NCBI GenBank assembly: GCA_964520615.1
Contig: CAZFNL010000048.1
Span: 1 to 27,271 of the forward strand
Reading direction: 5' to 3'
DNA from: JAMCUI01 sp964520615
GTDB lineage: Bacteria; Patescibacteriota; Microgenomatia; 2-02-FULL-39-11
Length of the DNA: 27,271 bases
The translations under genes and the position numbers were made by a program. Positions 13,998-21,483 of this stretch are shown here, one piece after another; position 1 is the first letter of the stretch, and the number at the start of each line of letters is the position of its first letter. The notes under the pieces were generated by a model, which did no database searches, was not told where the DNA came from, and saw only the letters and a list, made by a program, of their open reading frames with translations.

Positions 13998-14026
13998 ATT
14001 ATATCCGGTCAAAGACAGGTTGACAA
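13998..14026 (-). promoter_or_regulatory. Divergent promoter for the two surface-protein genes
   Basis: Read on the minus strand: TTGTCA (14026-14021), 17 bp, TATAAT (14003-13998). The expected start is about 15 bases ahead of the ATG at 13976. Its -35 overlaps the padR -35 on the other strand, so the two promoters should exclude each other. Confidence 0.65.
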
Positions 14027-14047
14027 TATATCGAATAGTGATATAAT
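14020..14047 (+). promoter_or_regulatory. Consensus padR promoter, leaderless
   Basis: A perfect TTGACA (14020-14025), 16 bp and a perfect TATAAT (14042-14047). The ATG begins at 14054, after only six bases, so transcription should start at or next to the A of the start codon, giving a leaderless message. No Shine-Dalgarno site exists. Confidence 0.78.
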
Positions 14048-14053
14048 GTAAAT

Positions 14054-14425
14054 ATGAGTAAAAATAAAGCATTTGCCAACCCCAACGTTTCTCTGACTCC
14101 GCAAATTTTTTATATCCTTTTGTCATTGGCTATAAAAGATAGACATGGTTATGACATCATGAAACAGGTTGCCGCTGATTCACAGAATAAGTTAAAACTT
14201 GGTCCCGGTACGCTTTACGGGGCGATAAAGAGAATGATTGAAGAGAAATTAATTATTTCAGTTAGATCAGATTACAAAAGACGAAAATATTACCGGCTTA
14301 CGCAAAAAGGCAGGACTATTTTTGTAGAAGAGTTAGGCAGATACAATAATGCCGTCACATTGGCCAGAAACAGAAAATTATTCGTCAGACCTTCAACTGT
14401 CCTGTTAAATCTTAAATATGTATAA
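14054..14425 (+). CDS. PadR-family transcriptional regulator
   Basis: A 123-residue PadR-type winged-helix regulator. The family pattern is clear: LTPQIFYILLSLAIKDRHGY (14-33), then DIMKQV, LGPGTLYGAIKRM (the recognition-helix region) and YYRLTQKGR in the wing. The C-terminal dimerisation helix is short. PadR proteins often repress neighbouring membrane or efflux genes in response to small hydrophobic compounds. Its last eight bases overlap the membrane-protein gene at 14418, the standard pairing of PadR with a membrane partner. Its promoter overlaps that of the divergent surface-protein pair, so it may control both directions. Confidence 0.88.
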   Translation: MSKNKAFANPNVSLTPQIFYILLSLAIKDRHGYDIMKQVAADSQNKLKLGPGTLYGAIKRMIEEKLIISVRSDYKRRKYYRLTQKGRTIFVEELGRYNNAVTLARNRKLFVRPSTVLLNLKYV

Positions 14426-15119
14426 AGTTAAGGGTTGGACATTACCTTTATCGGGCGACAACTTTTACAACATGTTGCTTTGGCTTTACCCGTTAAATTA
14501 CCGGAGAAAATTCGGACAGGAAATGCTCCTTACTTTTCAGGATATGTACAAAGAGGAGATCAGGGAGAAGGGGAGGGCGTGTGCCGGATTCTGGTTGGAG
14601 ATAGCTGGTGATGTTTTATCCAGTGCGGGAAGTCAGCATTGGGAAGCGGTTAAAAAGCAAGGTCTGGAAAAATACTTGCGGGAAACATTAAAATTAAATA
14701 AATTCAATATTATCGGAGGAATCTTGCTTTTACCGGCATTTACCATGTTTGCCGTTGATTTTGTTTCAAGGATCTTAAAGGGTGATCTAACACATTACAA
14801 TCGACAGGTATACGCTTTTCTTTCACACACTCCTTTGTATTGGACACCGATTCTTTTTTCCTGGGTAATACTTTTTCCTCTTCTGGCAGTGCTGATAAAT
14901 ATTATCCCGGTAATAAATTATGCTTGGAGAAAACATTCCCTAAGATTGAACTTATCTTTTCTTGAGGAAAATATCATCAGTGTTGGAATACTGGGAGCGG
15001 GTTTGTTTTTTCTGGCTGTTATCAAACTGCATGATTTTGCCCCTTGCATGCTTCACGGGTTATTAAAGGTTGGAGGAGGGCAAATGCTGAAAATAATTTC
15101 AGTCTGCAGTAAAGCTTGA
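14418..15119 (+). CDS. PadR-associated integral membrane protein
   Basis: A 233-residue membrane protein of unknown function. The N-terminal cytoplasmic part (about 15-75) has the pattern LYPLNYRRKFGQEMLLTFQD, resembling the YP-x-FRxRYGxEM motif of proteins encoded next to PadR regulators or fused to MacB-type permeases. Three membrane segments follow, at about 98-118, 142-167 and 185-204. The start overlaps padR by eight bases, so translation is coupled. It may be the sensor or effector of the PadR circuit; that is inference. Confidence 0.75.
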   Translation: MYKVKGWTLPLSGDNFYNMLLWLYPLNYRRKFGQEMLLTFQDMYKEEIREKGRACAGFWLEIAGDVLSSAGSQHWEAVKKQGLEKYLRETLKLNKFNIIGGILLLPAFTMFAVDFVSRILKGDLTHYNRQVYAFLSHTPLYWTPILFSWVILFPLLAVLINIIPVINYAWRKHSLRLNLSFLEENIISVGILGAGLFFLAVIKLHDFAPCMLHGLLKVGGGQMLKIISVCSKA

Positions 15120-15168
15120 TAATTTCCTCTAATAGTCACTTGTTTTTCGTAAACTTTTTGTTTAAGTA

Positions 15169-15197
15169 TTGACTTAAATAAATATCAATTGTAATAT
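15169..15197 (+). promoter_or_regulatory. Promoter of the ArsR-type regulator at 15225
   Basis: TTGACT (15169-15174), 17 bp, TAATAT (15192-15197). The expected start near 15204 is three bases before an in-frame ATA (15207) and ~20 bases before the TTG at 15225. The 105-bp gap before the gene holds nothing else of note. Confidence 0.7.
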
Positions 15198-15224
15198 AGA
15201 TTACAAATAGATATATTTTCAGCT

Positions 15225-15521
15225 TTGGCAGAGCCAAGACGCAGAGAGGTTATTGATCTTCTTGCGCGTAATGGTCAAATGACCGCTTCCGACATTAGCG
15301 ATAATTTCCGCATCAGCCCCCAGGCAGTTTCCCAACATCTTAGGGTGCTTCTGGAAACGGATTTGGTTGAAGTGGAGAAACAAGCACAGACGAGAATTTA
15401 TAAGTTGAATCCCCATAAAGTTGACGAATTGGAGAGATGGGTTCAGCAACTGCGGAAGAACTGGAATGAAAGATTTGAAAGGCTGTATAAATTCCCGGCT
15501 GTTGAAAAGGAAAAATTATAA
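15225..15521 (+). CDS. ArsR-family winged-helix regulator without metal-site cysteines
   Basis: A regulator of at least 98 residues. The N-terminus ALAEPRRREVIDLL matches ArsR-family proteins of the non-metal group (ALADPTRRxIL). The recognition helix is ISPQAVSQHLRVL, and YKLNPHKVDELERWV follows the wing. There are no cysteines, so it is not a thiol metal sensor. The TTG at 15225 is the first standard start, but homology begins upstream: in-frame ATA GAT ATA TTT TCA GCT gives the usual (M)DIFSA, so the true start may be the ATA at 15207. It leads a likely operon with an unknown protein and a VOC protein. Confidence 0.8.
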   Translation: MAEPRRREVIDLLARNGQMTASDISDNFRISPQAVSQHLRVLLETDLVEVEKQAQTRIYKLNPHKVDELERWVQQLRKNWNERFERLYKFPAVEKEKL

Positions 15522-15583
15522 ACATTAAAGTCTGACCGATAGATAAAAGGAAAATATATGCAAAAAGAGGGAGATGAAAATAA

Positions 15584-16105
15584 ATGAAAAATAAGCAGGC
15601 AAGAAACAAGAAATCCAGGGGATTTACGGACGGATATATAGTTGATTTTAATAACGTATCTACAGTTGGTTTAGAATCTTCACCGGTGAGGGATGCGCTG
15701 GCGGGACTGCGCGCCAATGAGGCGCGTTACTTTATGAATAAATACAATCATAAATTTACGGTTGTACCGGCCAGCGAAAGCAGGAAGACCATCGATTATG
15801 TGAACAAAATCCTGAAAGAAGAACGCAGTATTGTGATTGCATCAAAACCATTAGAAACATCAATTTTACAAGTGAAAAATATCAAATGGGGAAATATCAA
15901 ATGGGTCTTCGTATTTTACGAGAACGGTCTGGGGATTAACGTCCTCTATGCGGTTGATGATCCTAAGGGAAGAGCTGTTGGTTTTAAGCTTTCTGAAGGC
16001 ATGGAGGTACCAAAGGAATTACAGAAATTTAAGTTTGCCAGACAGAAGTCTAAACTGGCCGGAACAATCCGGGGTTCGTTTTTTGTAATTAAAGGAGAAT
16101 ATTAA
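15584..16105 (+). CDS. Hypothetical protein in the ArsR-VOC operon
   Basis: A 173-residue soluble protein I do not recognise. It has a basic N-terminus (KNKQARNKKSRG), a mixed alpha/beta middle part and no signal peptide or membrane segment. Residues near 98-107 contain a small tandem repeat, IKWGNIKW, from direct duplication of AATATCAAATGGG in the DNA (about 15888-15906), a mark of replication slippage. GGGAG at 15570 could serve as ribosome site. It lies 62 bp after the ArsR-type regulator and 28 bp before the VOC gene and is probably cotranscribed with them. No function is proposed. Confidence 0.65.
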   Translation: MKNKQARNKKSRGFTDGYIVDFNNVSTVGLESSPVRDALAGLRANEARYFMNKYNHKFTVVPASESRKTIDYVNKILKEERSIVIASKPLETSILQVKNIKWGNIKWVFVFYENGLGINVLYAVDDPKGRAVGFKLSEGMEVPKELQKFKFARQKSKLAGTIRGSFFVIKGEY

Positions 16106-16133
16106 TAATTATTCACAAAAAGGAGGTGAGATT

Positions 16134-16505
16134 ATGTTAAGTTTAAATTCATTAATGATTTTTTCGGAAAACCCAAAAAAACTGAATGAATTTTATAAGA
16201 AGGTTTTCCAAAAAGAAAATGATATGGAAGAAGGCGGATACTACGGATTTATGGCAGGAAATACATTTTTAGGATTTGGTCCTCATGATAAGGTCAAGGG
16301 TATGAATAAAACTCCAGAGCGTCTTATGCTGAACTTTGACACAAAGGATGTCAAAGGGGAATTTGCGCGAATAAAAAAGCTCGGGGCTAAAGTGATTGCA
16401 GAACCTTACCAGATGCCGGGAAGCGATATGTGGATAGCGACATTTGCGGATCCCGACGGCAACTTTTTCCAGCTGACTACGCCTTGGGAGGGGGACAGGA
16501 AATAA
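16134..16505 (+). CDS. VOC-superfamily (glyoxalase/bleomycin-resistance-like) protein
   Basis: A 123-residue vicinal-oxygen-chelate protein. The pattern NSLMIFSENPKKLNEFYKKVF at the start, LMLNFDTKDVKGEFARIKKLG in the middle and FADPDGNFFQLTTP at the end is that of small glyoxalase-I/bleomycin-resistance homologues. The final DPDGNxFxL motif carries a usual metal-site region, although here Gln replaces the common Glu (FFQL). A very strong Shine-Dalgarno (AAGGAGGTGA) precedes the ATG. Coupling of ArsR-type regulators to VOC proteins is common. Reaction unknown. Confidence 0.85.
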   Translation: MLSLNSLMIFSENPKKLNEFYKKVFQKENDMEEGGYYGFMAGNTFLGFGPHDKVKGMNKTPERLMLNFDTKDVKGEFARIKKLGAKVIAEPYQMPGSDMWIATFADPDGNFFQLTTPWEGDRK

Positions 16506-16570
16506 GATATATATTTTGTTTCCGGAAGGAATCACTTGCTGCCGGCTGATTTGAAACGAAGAATAGTGTA

Positions 16571-16609
16571 TTGACTTCCCCCGAAACTGATAGTATATTG
16601 GTATCAGTT
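16571..16609 (+). promoter_or_regulatory. FTR1-gene promoter with palindromic operator over the -10
   Basis: TTGACT (16571-16576), 17 bp, TATATT (16594-16599). A perfect inverted repeat, AACTGATA (16585-16592) and TATCAGTT (16602-16609) with a 9-bp centre, encloses the -10. It is an obvious repressor site, presumably iron- or metal-responsive given the gene it controls; it does not match the Fur or DtxR consensus I recall, and no cognate regulator is adjacent. Confidence 0.65.
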
Positions 16610-16621
16610 AAAATAAAAATT

Positions 16622-17455
16622 ATGTTTACCACGGCGGTGATTGCCTTTCGTGAATTCCTGGAAGCATTTTTGATTGTCGGAGTTTTCCTGGGAATTTCAA
16701 AGAAACTGAAGCTAAAAAGGGAAATGGAGATTGGTCTGGCGGCTCTTATGGGGGTAATTCTGTCGCTTATTCTGACAAGCGTAACTTATCTGGCAGGCGA
16801 CAGGGCAAGAGCAATATTTACTCAGGAAAATGCCGATCTTCTGGAGAGTTATCTTCTTGTTTTTTCAGGACTGTTTATTGCCTATGTTGTTTTTTCCCTT
16901 CACGACGTAGTCAGAAGGGGCCGCGGCAACACACTGATTAAAGCGCATAACAAATTGCAACGGAACGCTTTTGACCTTTCGCTTTTTTTCACCATTGTAT
17001 TTTTGGTGCTGCGCGAAGGATTTGAGACGGCCCTTTTTACCGCCAGCGTTTCTCTTTTCTCGGCATTCAGTCAGAATTTACTTGGGCTTCTCTTGGGGTT
17101 TGCGGCCTCTAGCGTGTGCGGCATAGCCACATTACTGGCTTACATAAGATTTCCCATAGGCAAGGTATTCAAAGCGACTGAGTATATGATTATTTTACTT
17201 GGCGCATCGCTAACCCAGCATGGGGCGACGCAAATGTTGGCCAAATATTTTCATATAGATCTTTCAATGATTTTTTCATTTAATCTGCGGTTTTTACCTG
17301 GCGAGGATACGTTTGTCGGGCATATGCTTCAGGGATTTCTGGGGGTAGACAGGGGATTTAGCCTTCCCCGGCTTATCATTATGGTTGTATATTTTGCTGT
17401 AATTTATACACATTTCGTCAGGCAGAGGCAAAAAGTTACCAAGGTTTACCACTGA
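16622..17455 (+). CDS. FTR1-family iron permease
   Basis: A 277-residue membrane protein of the FTR1/EfeU family, which imports Fe(III) after oxidation or, in the PbrT branch, other metals. Both diagnostic REXXE motifs are present: REFLE (10-14) in the first membrane segment and REGFE (131-135) in the fourth. Seven hydrophobic segments fit the family. The ATG at 16622 lies just after the promoter/operator; the longer frame from TTG 16571 would start in the -35 box. No EfeO/EfeB partner or multicopper oxidase is nearby, so it may work alone. Its 3' end overlaps the convergent membrane-protein gene by 20 bp. Confidence 0.88.
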   Translation: MFTTAVIAFREFLEAFLIVGVFLGISKKLKLKREMEIGLAALMGVILSLILTSVTYLAGDRARAIFTQENADLLESYLLVFSGLFIAYVVFSLHDVVRRGRGNTLIKAHNKLQRNAFDLSLFFTIVFLVLREGFETALFTASVSLFSAFSQNLLGLLLGFAASSVCGIATLLAYIRFPIGKVFKATEYMIILLGASLTQHGATQMLAKYFHIDLSMIFSFNLRFLPGEDTFVGHMLQGFLGVDRGFSLPRLIIMVVYFAVIYTHFVRQRQKVTKVYH

Positions 17456-17999
17456 TTCTTATTGGACCAATTTCAAGATCCCGGTGTTTTACGGTAAGTG
17501 AAAAAAGGAAAAGTGAGGCAAGGGCTAATACTGCAAGAATAGTTGTGTGAGTGGCGACAAGAGTCAAAAGTTTTGTCTGTTGAGTAATTATTACCAGTGG
17601 ATAAACACAATAGGCCATCTGTAAAGTCATGGAAATCATATGCCAATATCCTCCGGCGTTGAATCGCCATGGTGAGGGCATAATCCACTCTTTCCAATCG
17701 GTAATAGACATGACGATATGAGTAGTGACCATAATAACAAAACCGAAAACAAATGCCGGAATCATGTATTCCATAAGAGGTTTGGCGGATACGATAAAAA
17801 GGTATTTTAGAATAATTGCGTCAATCATTCCGGCGAGTACGACATCCATTACGATCCCCCAGAAATTGCATCCCACAAATCCTTTTGTTCTTTTTTTGAA
17901 AAGCCCGAATTTGCGGGCATATATTAGAAGCGGAATAAGCCAGTTGAGTATTCCAGATAAAATAACGATAATTATATAAGGAAGAAGTCGAATTGTCAT
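17436..17999 (-). CDS. Five-helix membrane protein of unknown function
   Basis: A 187-residue protein with about five membrane segments (5-28, 47-70, 79-100, 119-138, 143-167). A central loop carries SITDWKEWIMPSPWRFNAGGYWHM, rich in aromatic residues. I recognise no family. It follows the ABC ATPase gene by 33 bp on the same strand and could be the last gene of the efflux operon, though an AT-rich spacer could hold its own promoter. Its 3' end overlaps the convergent FTR1 gene by 20 bp. Confidence 0.7.
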   Translation of the reverse strand: MTIRLLPYIIIVILSGILNWLIPLLIYARKFGLFKKRTKGFVGCNFWGIVMDVVLAGMIDAIILKYLFIVSAKPLMEYMIPAFVFGFVIMVTTHIVMSITDWKEWIMPSPWRFNAGGYWHMISMTLQMAYCVYPLVIITQQTKLLTLVATHTTILAVLALASLFLFSLTVKHRDLEIGPIRISGKPW

Positions 18000-18032
18000 A
18001 AAAGAATATTAAAATATAATAAAAGTTTTTTT

Positions 18033-18707
18033 TCAACGGTTTGTTTTTTCCTCTTTTTCCAGCAGTCCGTCTGATAGCCAGATGACGCGGTGGACATACT
18101 TTTTATCTTCCGGTTCGTGGGTGACCATAACAATTGTCTGTTTTAAGTCCTTGTTTAGGCGTTTGAAAAGCGATAGTACTGTTTTGGCTGAAGCCGAGTC
18201 AAGATTGGCCGTTGGCTCGTCAGCCAGAAGTGCAATAGGGTTATTTATAAGCGCCCGGGCAATAGCCACTCTCTGTTGTTCACCTCCTGAAAGCTCTGAC
18301 GGATAATGATCCAGTCTGTCTCCCAATCCCACTAGTTGTAAAAGTTCGGCCGCCCTTTCCTTATCAGGTGTTCCTTTTAGGGCCATTGATGGCAGATAAA
18401 CATTTTCCAGAGCCGAAAATTCCGCAATCAGCGCATATTCCTGAAATACATATCCTAGCTGGCTTAGGCGGAATTTTGTTTTTTCTTCATCTGAAAGTGA
18501 GATGACATCTTTTTTGTTTATGAAAAGCTTGCCGCCTGTGGGCCGGTCCAGAAGTCCAAGTTGGTGAAGAAGTGTGGATTTGCCTGAACCGCTTCTTCCC
18601 ATGACGGCTACAAATTCACCTCTTTGTATTTCAAAAGTCACACCCTTTAGGGCAGGGGTCGGGACTTTTCCCGGATATGTCTTTTTCAGATTTTCGGCTT
18701 TAATCAT
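18033..18707 (-). CDS. ABC transporter ATPase, MacB/LolD type
   Basis: A 224-residue ATP-binding subunit of the MacB/LolD class. Walker A GRSGSGKST (37-45), Q-loop FQE (Gln89), signature LSGGEQQR (139-146), Walker B IALLADEP (158-165), D-loop ANLD and His197 in VTHE are all intact, so it should hydrolyse ATP. It starts 4 bp after the stop of its FtsX-like permease and belongs to an adaptor-permease-ATPase operon. Substrate unknown; export of lipoproteins, peptides or drugs is typical of the class. Confidence 0.95.
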   Translation of the reverse strand: MIKAENLKKTYPGKVPTPALKGVTFEIQRGEFVAVMGRSGSGKSTLLHQLGLLDRPTGGKLFINKKDVISLSDEEKTKFRLSQLGYVFQEYALIAEFSALENVYLPSMALKGTPDKERAAELLQLVGLGDRLDHYPSELSGGEQQRVAIARALINNPIALLADEPTANLDSASAKTVLSLFKRLNKDLKQTIVMVTHEPEDKKYVHRVIWLSDGLLEKEEKTNR

Positions 18708-18711
18708 AGCT

Positions 18712-19929
18712 TTACCCCCAAATTGCTTTTAATATATCTTTTTTGGCTACTATGCGGGACGGCACAAATCCGGCAAGAATACCTGCAGCTATAAGGCTTA
18801 TTGTTCCGGCTATTACTTCTACTGACCGGTGGTTAAGGGATAGAAAGCCAAAATCCACATTTATCGGGTAGCGTGCCAAAAGGGGTGTCAGAACGCCAAA
18901 AACAAGAAATGCTCCGGCTAGAGTCCCGCATATTGCAAAAAAGAAAGATTGAAAAACATAGGAAAGAATGATAACTCTTTGTCTTATGCCTATGGCTTTG
19001 AGTATGCCTATTTGTCTGCTTTTGTTTATTGCGTTTATATAGACAATCACAAAGATGGTGATTGATGCGACAAGAACGGAAATGGCGCTCACTATAAATG
19101 ATATGAGATTTAATGCGTTCATAAACGCAGCTACAGTACCCAAAATATCCAGATAATTTTGGACTTTAAGTGTCGGTAGAAGAGCTTTTATCTTGTCTTC
19201 ATATCCCGCTAGAGTCCCGTGAGAAAGATCTACTTTGACCAAAATCTGGGAAGCGTTGTTGAAAACATTCAAGACTGATTCTGCTTCACGGGCGGAAATA
19301 AAAGTTTCAAATATACCCAAAGTATCATCGTATATGCCTTTGACCGTATATGTTTTTATAATCCCGTTTGAATAGGTAATTTGCACTTTGTCTCCTACTC
19401 TTACTCCTCCCAGATCGCTTGGTGCGGGGATACCATAGCCTCCGGCAAGAGCTGAAGAGAGAACTATCTGGTCTGTATCCTCAGATGAGAGAAACTGGCC
19501 GTCTTTGAGGAGTTTATTTACCGTAAGTACTTCTTTTTCCTGGTTGGGGTCTATACCTACGATGGTGCCTGATACGCTTTTGACTACACCGTTTTTATCC
19601 TTATCGAATGTGATGGAACCAGCCAGGTTGTAATGGCGAGCGGTGGTGATAACTCCGGGTATGGATTGTATTTCCTGTCTTACCTGGTCCTGGTTTACAA
19701 TGAACTGTTTTGGTTGTGGTTCCTGTTCAGGTCCAACTGTAACGTGTGAGGTAAGAACGTCAATCATGGTGGTTTCAAACATTTTTTGCAGACCTGAAAG
19801 AATACCTGAGATAAACATCATATTCAGGTATGATAGCGCCAGTATGAAAACCAAAAGGACAAGAGTGGATTTACTGCCTCTCACCACCGATTTATAAGCT
19901 ATAAACAGTGCAGTTTTGATATCTCTCAT
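18712..19929 (-). CDS. ABC transporter permease, MacB/FtsX-like
   Basis: A 405-residue permease with the MacB layout: one membrane segment near the N-terminus (about 20-42), a large extracytoplasmic MacB-core domain (about 60-270), and three C-terminal segments (about 275-305, 325-355, 370-397). The mechanotransmission class this belongs to drives extrusion without substrate crossing the membrane core. The ATG at 19929 gives the conventional MRDIKTALFIAYKS start; a TTG at 19986 would add 19 residues with a poor ribosome site. It lies between the adaptor gene (164-bp gap, with only the small palindrome CTAAAATTTTAG near 19993) and the ATPase gene. Confidence 0.88.
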   Translation of the reverse strand: MRDIKTALFIAYKSVVRGSKSTLVLLVFILALSYLNMMFISGILSGLQKMFETTMIDVLTSHVTVGPEQEPQPKQFIVNQDQVRQEIQSIPGVITTARHYNLAGSITFDKDKNGVVKSVSGTIVGIDPNQEKEVLTVNKLLKDGQFLSSEDTDQIVLSSALAGGYGIPAPSDLGGVRVGDKVQITYSNGIIKTYTVKGIYDDTLGIFETFISAREAESVLNVFNNASQILVKVDLSHGTLAGYEDKIKALLPTLKVQNYLDILGTVAAFMNALNLISFIVSAISVLVASITIFVIVYINAINKSRQIGILKAIGIRQRVIILSYVFQSFFFAICGTLAGAFLVFGVLTPLLARYPINVDFGFLSLNHRSVEVIAGTISLIAAGILAGFVPSRIVAKKDILKAIWG

Positions 19930-20093
19930 GGAGATTGTTGATATGAGGCGGGTCCTATCATTCGCGTTTCCCAAACTTCGCTTCAAAATCCACTAAAATT
20001 TTAGCGCAAATTTTTAGTGTAAAGGCCATAAGGCTATGTTTGGTATCCTTTGCTTATGCCACCCCACTTCGTAATATTAATTCTCTTTGTATA

Positions 20094-21239
20094 TCATTGT
20101 GGTACGACTATTTGGTCTCCGGCGGACAGTCCATTTGTGACTTCACTTTTTATCAGTCCTTTCAAGCCCAGTTTTACCTCTATTAGTTTGTTGCCGTCGT
20201 TTGCTTTTTCCACATAGGTTTTTCCGCCCTTTGTGGTAATTGCACTATTGGGTACAGTAAGGATGTTGGATTTATCGGCTGTAATTATGGTTACAGAAGC
20301 GGTCATGTTAGGTTTGACATCGGGGGAAAGCTTATCCGCCGATATGCGTATGCTGTACGTTACTGATCCTTGAATTTTTGTTCCGACAGTGTCAATTCCA
20401 GTTACGGTTCCGGTAAATTTCTGGTCTGGAAGCGCATCGAATACTATCTCTGCCAGCTGTCCGATTTTTATCTTGGGTATGTTGACTTCATTGAGGGAAG
20501 CATAAAGGTATGGATTTTCCAGATTGGCAATTACAAGGACTGGTGAAGTGGTTGACGTTGAAACCTGGTCCCCGTCTTTTACCAATAAGTTAGTGACTGA
20601 ACCGGAAACCGGAGCGTTTACTGTGACGCTTTGCGTCTCATTGTATGCCTGCAGGCTGGATGAGAGGGCCGCCTGATCTTTTGCAAGGACACTTTGCTGA
20701 TTTTTATAGTTGGCCTCGGCGGCCAGCCAGTCATCCTGGGCGGTGGTAAACTCAGGGAGTACTCTGTTGATTGTTTTGGGAGAACCGTCGGAATTCTGGT
20801 AAGTGGAGTTTTCCGCTAAATCAGTAAATTTCTTCCAGGCGGCATACATAGTTGATTGTAGAGTATAAAGCCCGGCGGTGTCGGCATCCAGTGTGGATTT
20901 GTCAGCTAAATATGTGGCATAGGCGGCTTTTATTTCATTATCAGTAGCCGTGCTTTCCACATGAAATAGTGGGTTACCCTTTTTCACAGTCTGATTATTA
21001 TTAACGTAAATCTTGGTAATAATGCCGTTGGTTGGTGAAGAGATAGACGTTTGGGAAGAAATGGTATATGTAGCATTTGCCTGTACGTTGGTTTGAAGAT
21101 TTTCCCGTTTTAGGGTATAGACAGTGTCGGTTTGAGCGGGCCGCAAAAGAATTGCCATTATTACGACAAATAGGAGGACAAAAATTCCCAAGATTAGGTA
21201 CCATTTTTTTGACTTTAGAAAAGAGATGGTTCTGGCCAT
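20094..21239 (-). CDS. MacA/HlyD-family efflux adaptor (membrane fusion protein)
   Basis: A 381-residue membrane-fusion protein. One N-terminal membrane anchor (about 13-33) is followed by half a biotinyl-lipoyl domain (SSPTNGIITKIYVNNNQTV), a long helical hairpin (about 100-205), the second lipoyl half (VNAPVSGSVTNLLVKDGDQV), a beta-barrel (about 230-300) and a membrane-proximal domain ending GLSAGDQIVVPQ. It is the adaptor of a MacAB-type exporter. If the host has no outer membrane, as thought for many CPR bacteria, it would extend from the single membrane. The promoter region holds a strong palindrome (21252-21273). Confidence 0.92.
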   Translation of the reverse strand: MARTISFLKSKKWYLILGIFVLLFVVIMAILLRPAQTDTVYTLKRENLQTNVQANATYTISSQTSISSPTNGIITKIYVNNNQTVKKGNPLFHVESTATDNEIKAAYATYLADKSTLDADTAGLYTLQSTMYAAWKKFTDLAENSTYQNSDGSPKTINRVLPEFTTAQDDWLAAEANYKNQQSVLAKDQAALSSSLQAYNETQSVTVNAPVSGSVTNLLVKDGDQVSTSTTSPVLVIANLENPYLYASLNEVNIPKIKIGQLAEIVFDALPDQKFTGTVTGIDTVGTKIQGSVTYSIRISADKLSPDVKPNMTASVTIITADKSNILTVPNSAITTKGGKTYVEKANDGNKLIEVKLGLKGLIKSEVTNGLSAGDQIVVPQ

Positions 21240-21243
21240 ACTT

Positions 21244-21273
21244 ATTATATTAACATGAAACTTATTTCATGTT
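21244..21273 (-). promoter_or_regulatory. Promoter and palindromic operator of the MacAB-like operon
   Basis: A perfect 9-bp inverted repeat, AACATGAAA (21252-21260) and TTTCATGTT (21265-21273), lies just upstream of a minus-strand TATAAT (21249-21244). The ATG at 21239 follows after four bases, so the message would begin at or inside the start codon. No good -35 is seen. The palindrome fills the promoter and is a likely repressor or activator site. Confidence 0.55.
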
Positions 21274-21317
21274 GAATTAGATCTAGGTGAAAAAGCGTGG
21301 TTTTATACCACCCCGTG

Positions 21318-21346
21318 TTGTTTTATGGTGTAGAATATGATATAAT
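21318..21346 (+). promoter_or_regulatory. Promoter of the RRM-protein gene
   Basis: TTGTTT (21318-21323), 17 bp, TATAAT (21341-21346). The expected start near 21353 leaves a leader of about 347 nt, very long for this compact genome. Confidence 0.75.
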
Positions 21347-21354
21347 ACATTTAT

Positions 21355-21483
21355 AAACAGATTTAAGCCAATAGATCTGTTTAGATCAGAATTTGTTTTA
21401 AGGAAAGTCAAAGATAAAGATACTCTGAATCACATTTTTTTTCGTATCTTTTCCTCTTCTTATTTCATCTCTCATTTAAACAG
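21355..21483 (+). ncRNA. Structured 5' leader RNA, RRM copy
   Basis: Homologous to 6751-6873. Hairpin 1 is AAACAGATTTA (21355-21365) with TAGATCTGTTT (21372-21382); one A-to-G change relative to the helicase copy keeps the stem as a U-G pair while the loop differs. The box TTTAGATCAGA, one variable base, TTTGTTTTAAG is conserved. Hairpin 2 is AAAGATAC (21416-21423) with GTATCTTT (21444-21451) and an unrelated loop. ATTTAAACAG (21474-21483) can pair with CTGTTTAGAT (21377-21386). Conservation of stems despite changed loops argues for a functional RNA. Confidence 0.72.

Noticed and set aside
19929..20093. Separate small gene between the adaptor and permease genes
   Set aside because: Short frames only, no ribosome site, and low coding character; it holds just a 12-bp palindrome.
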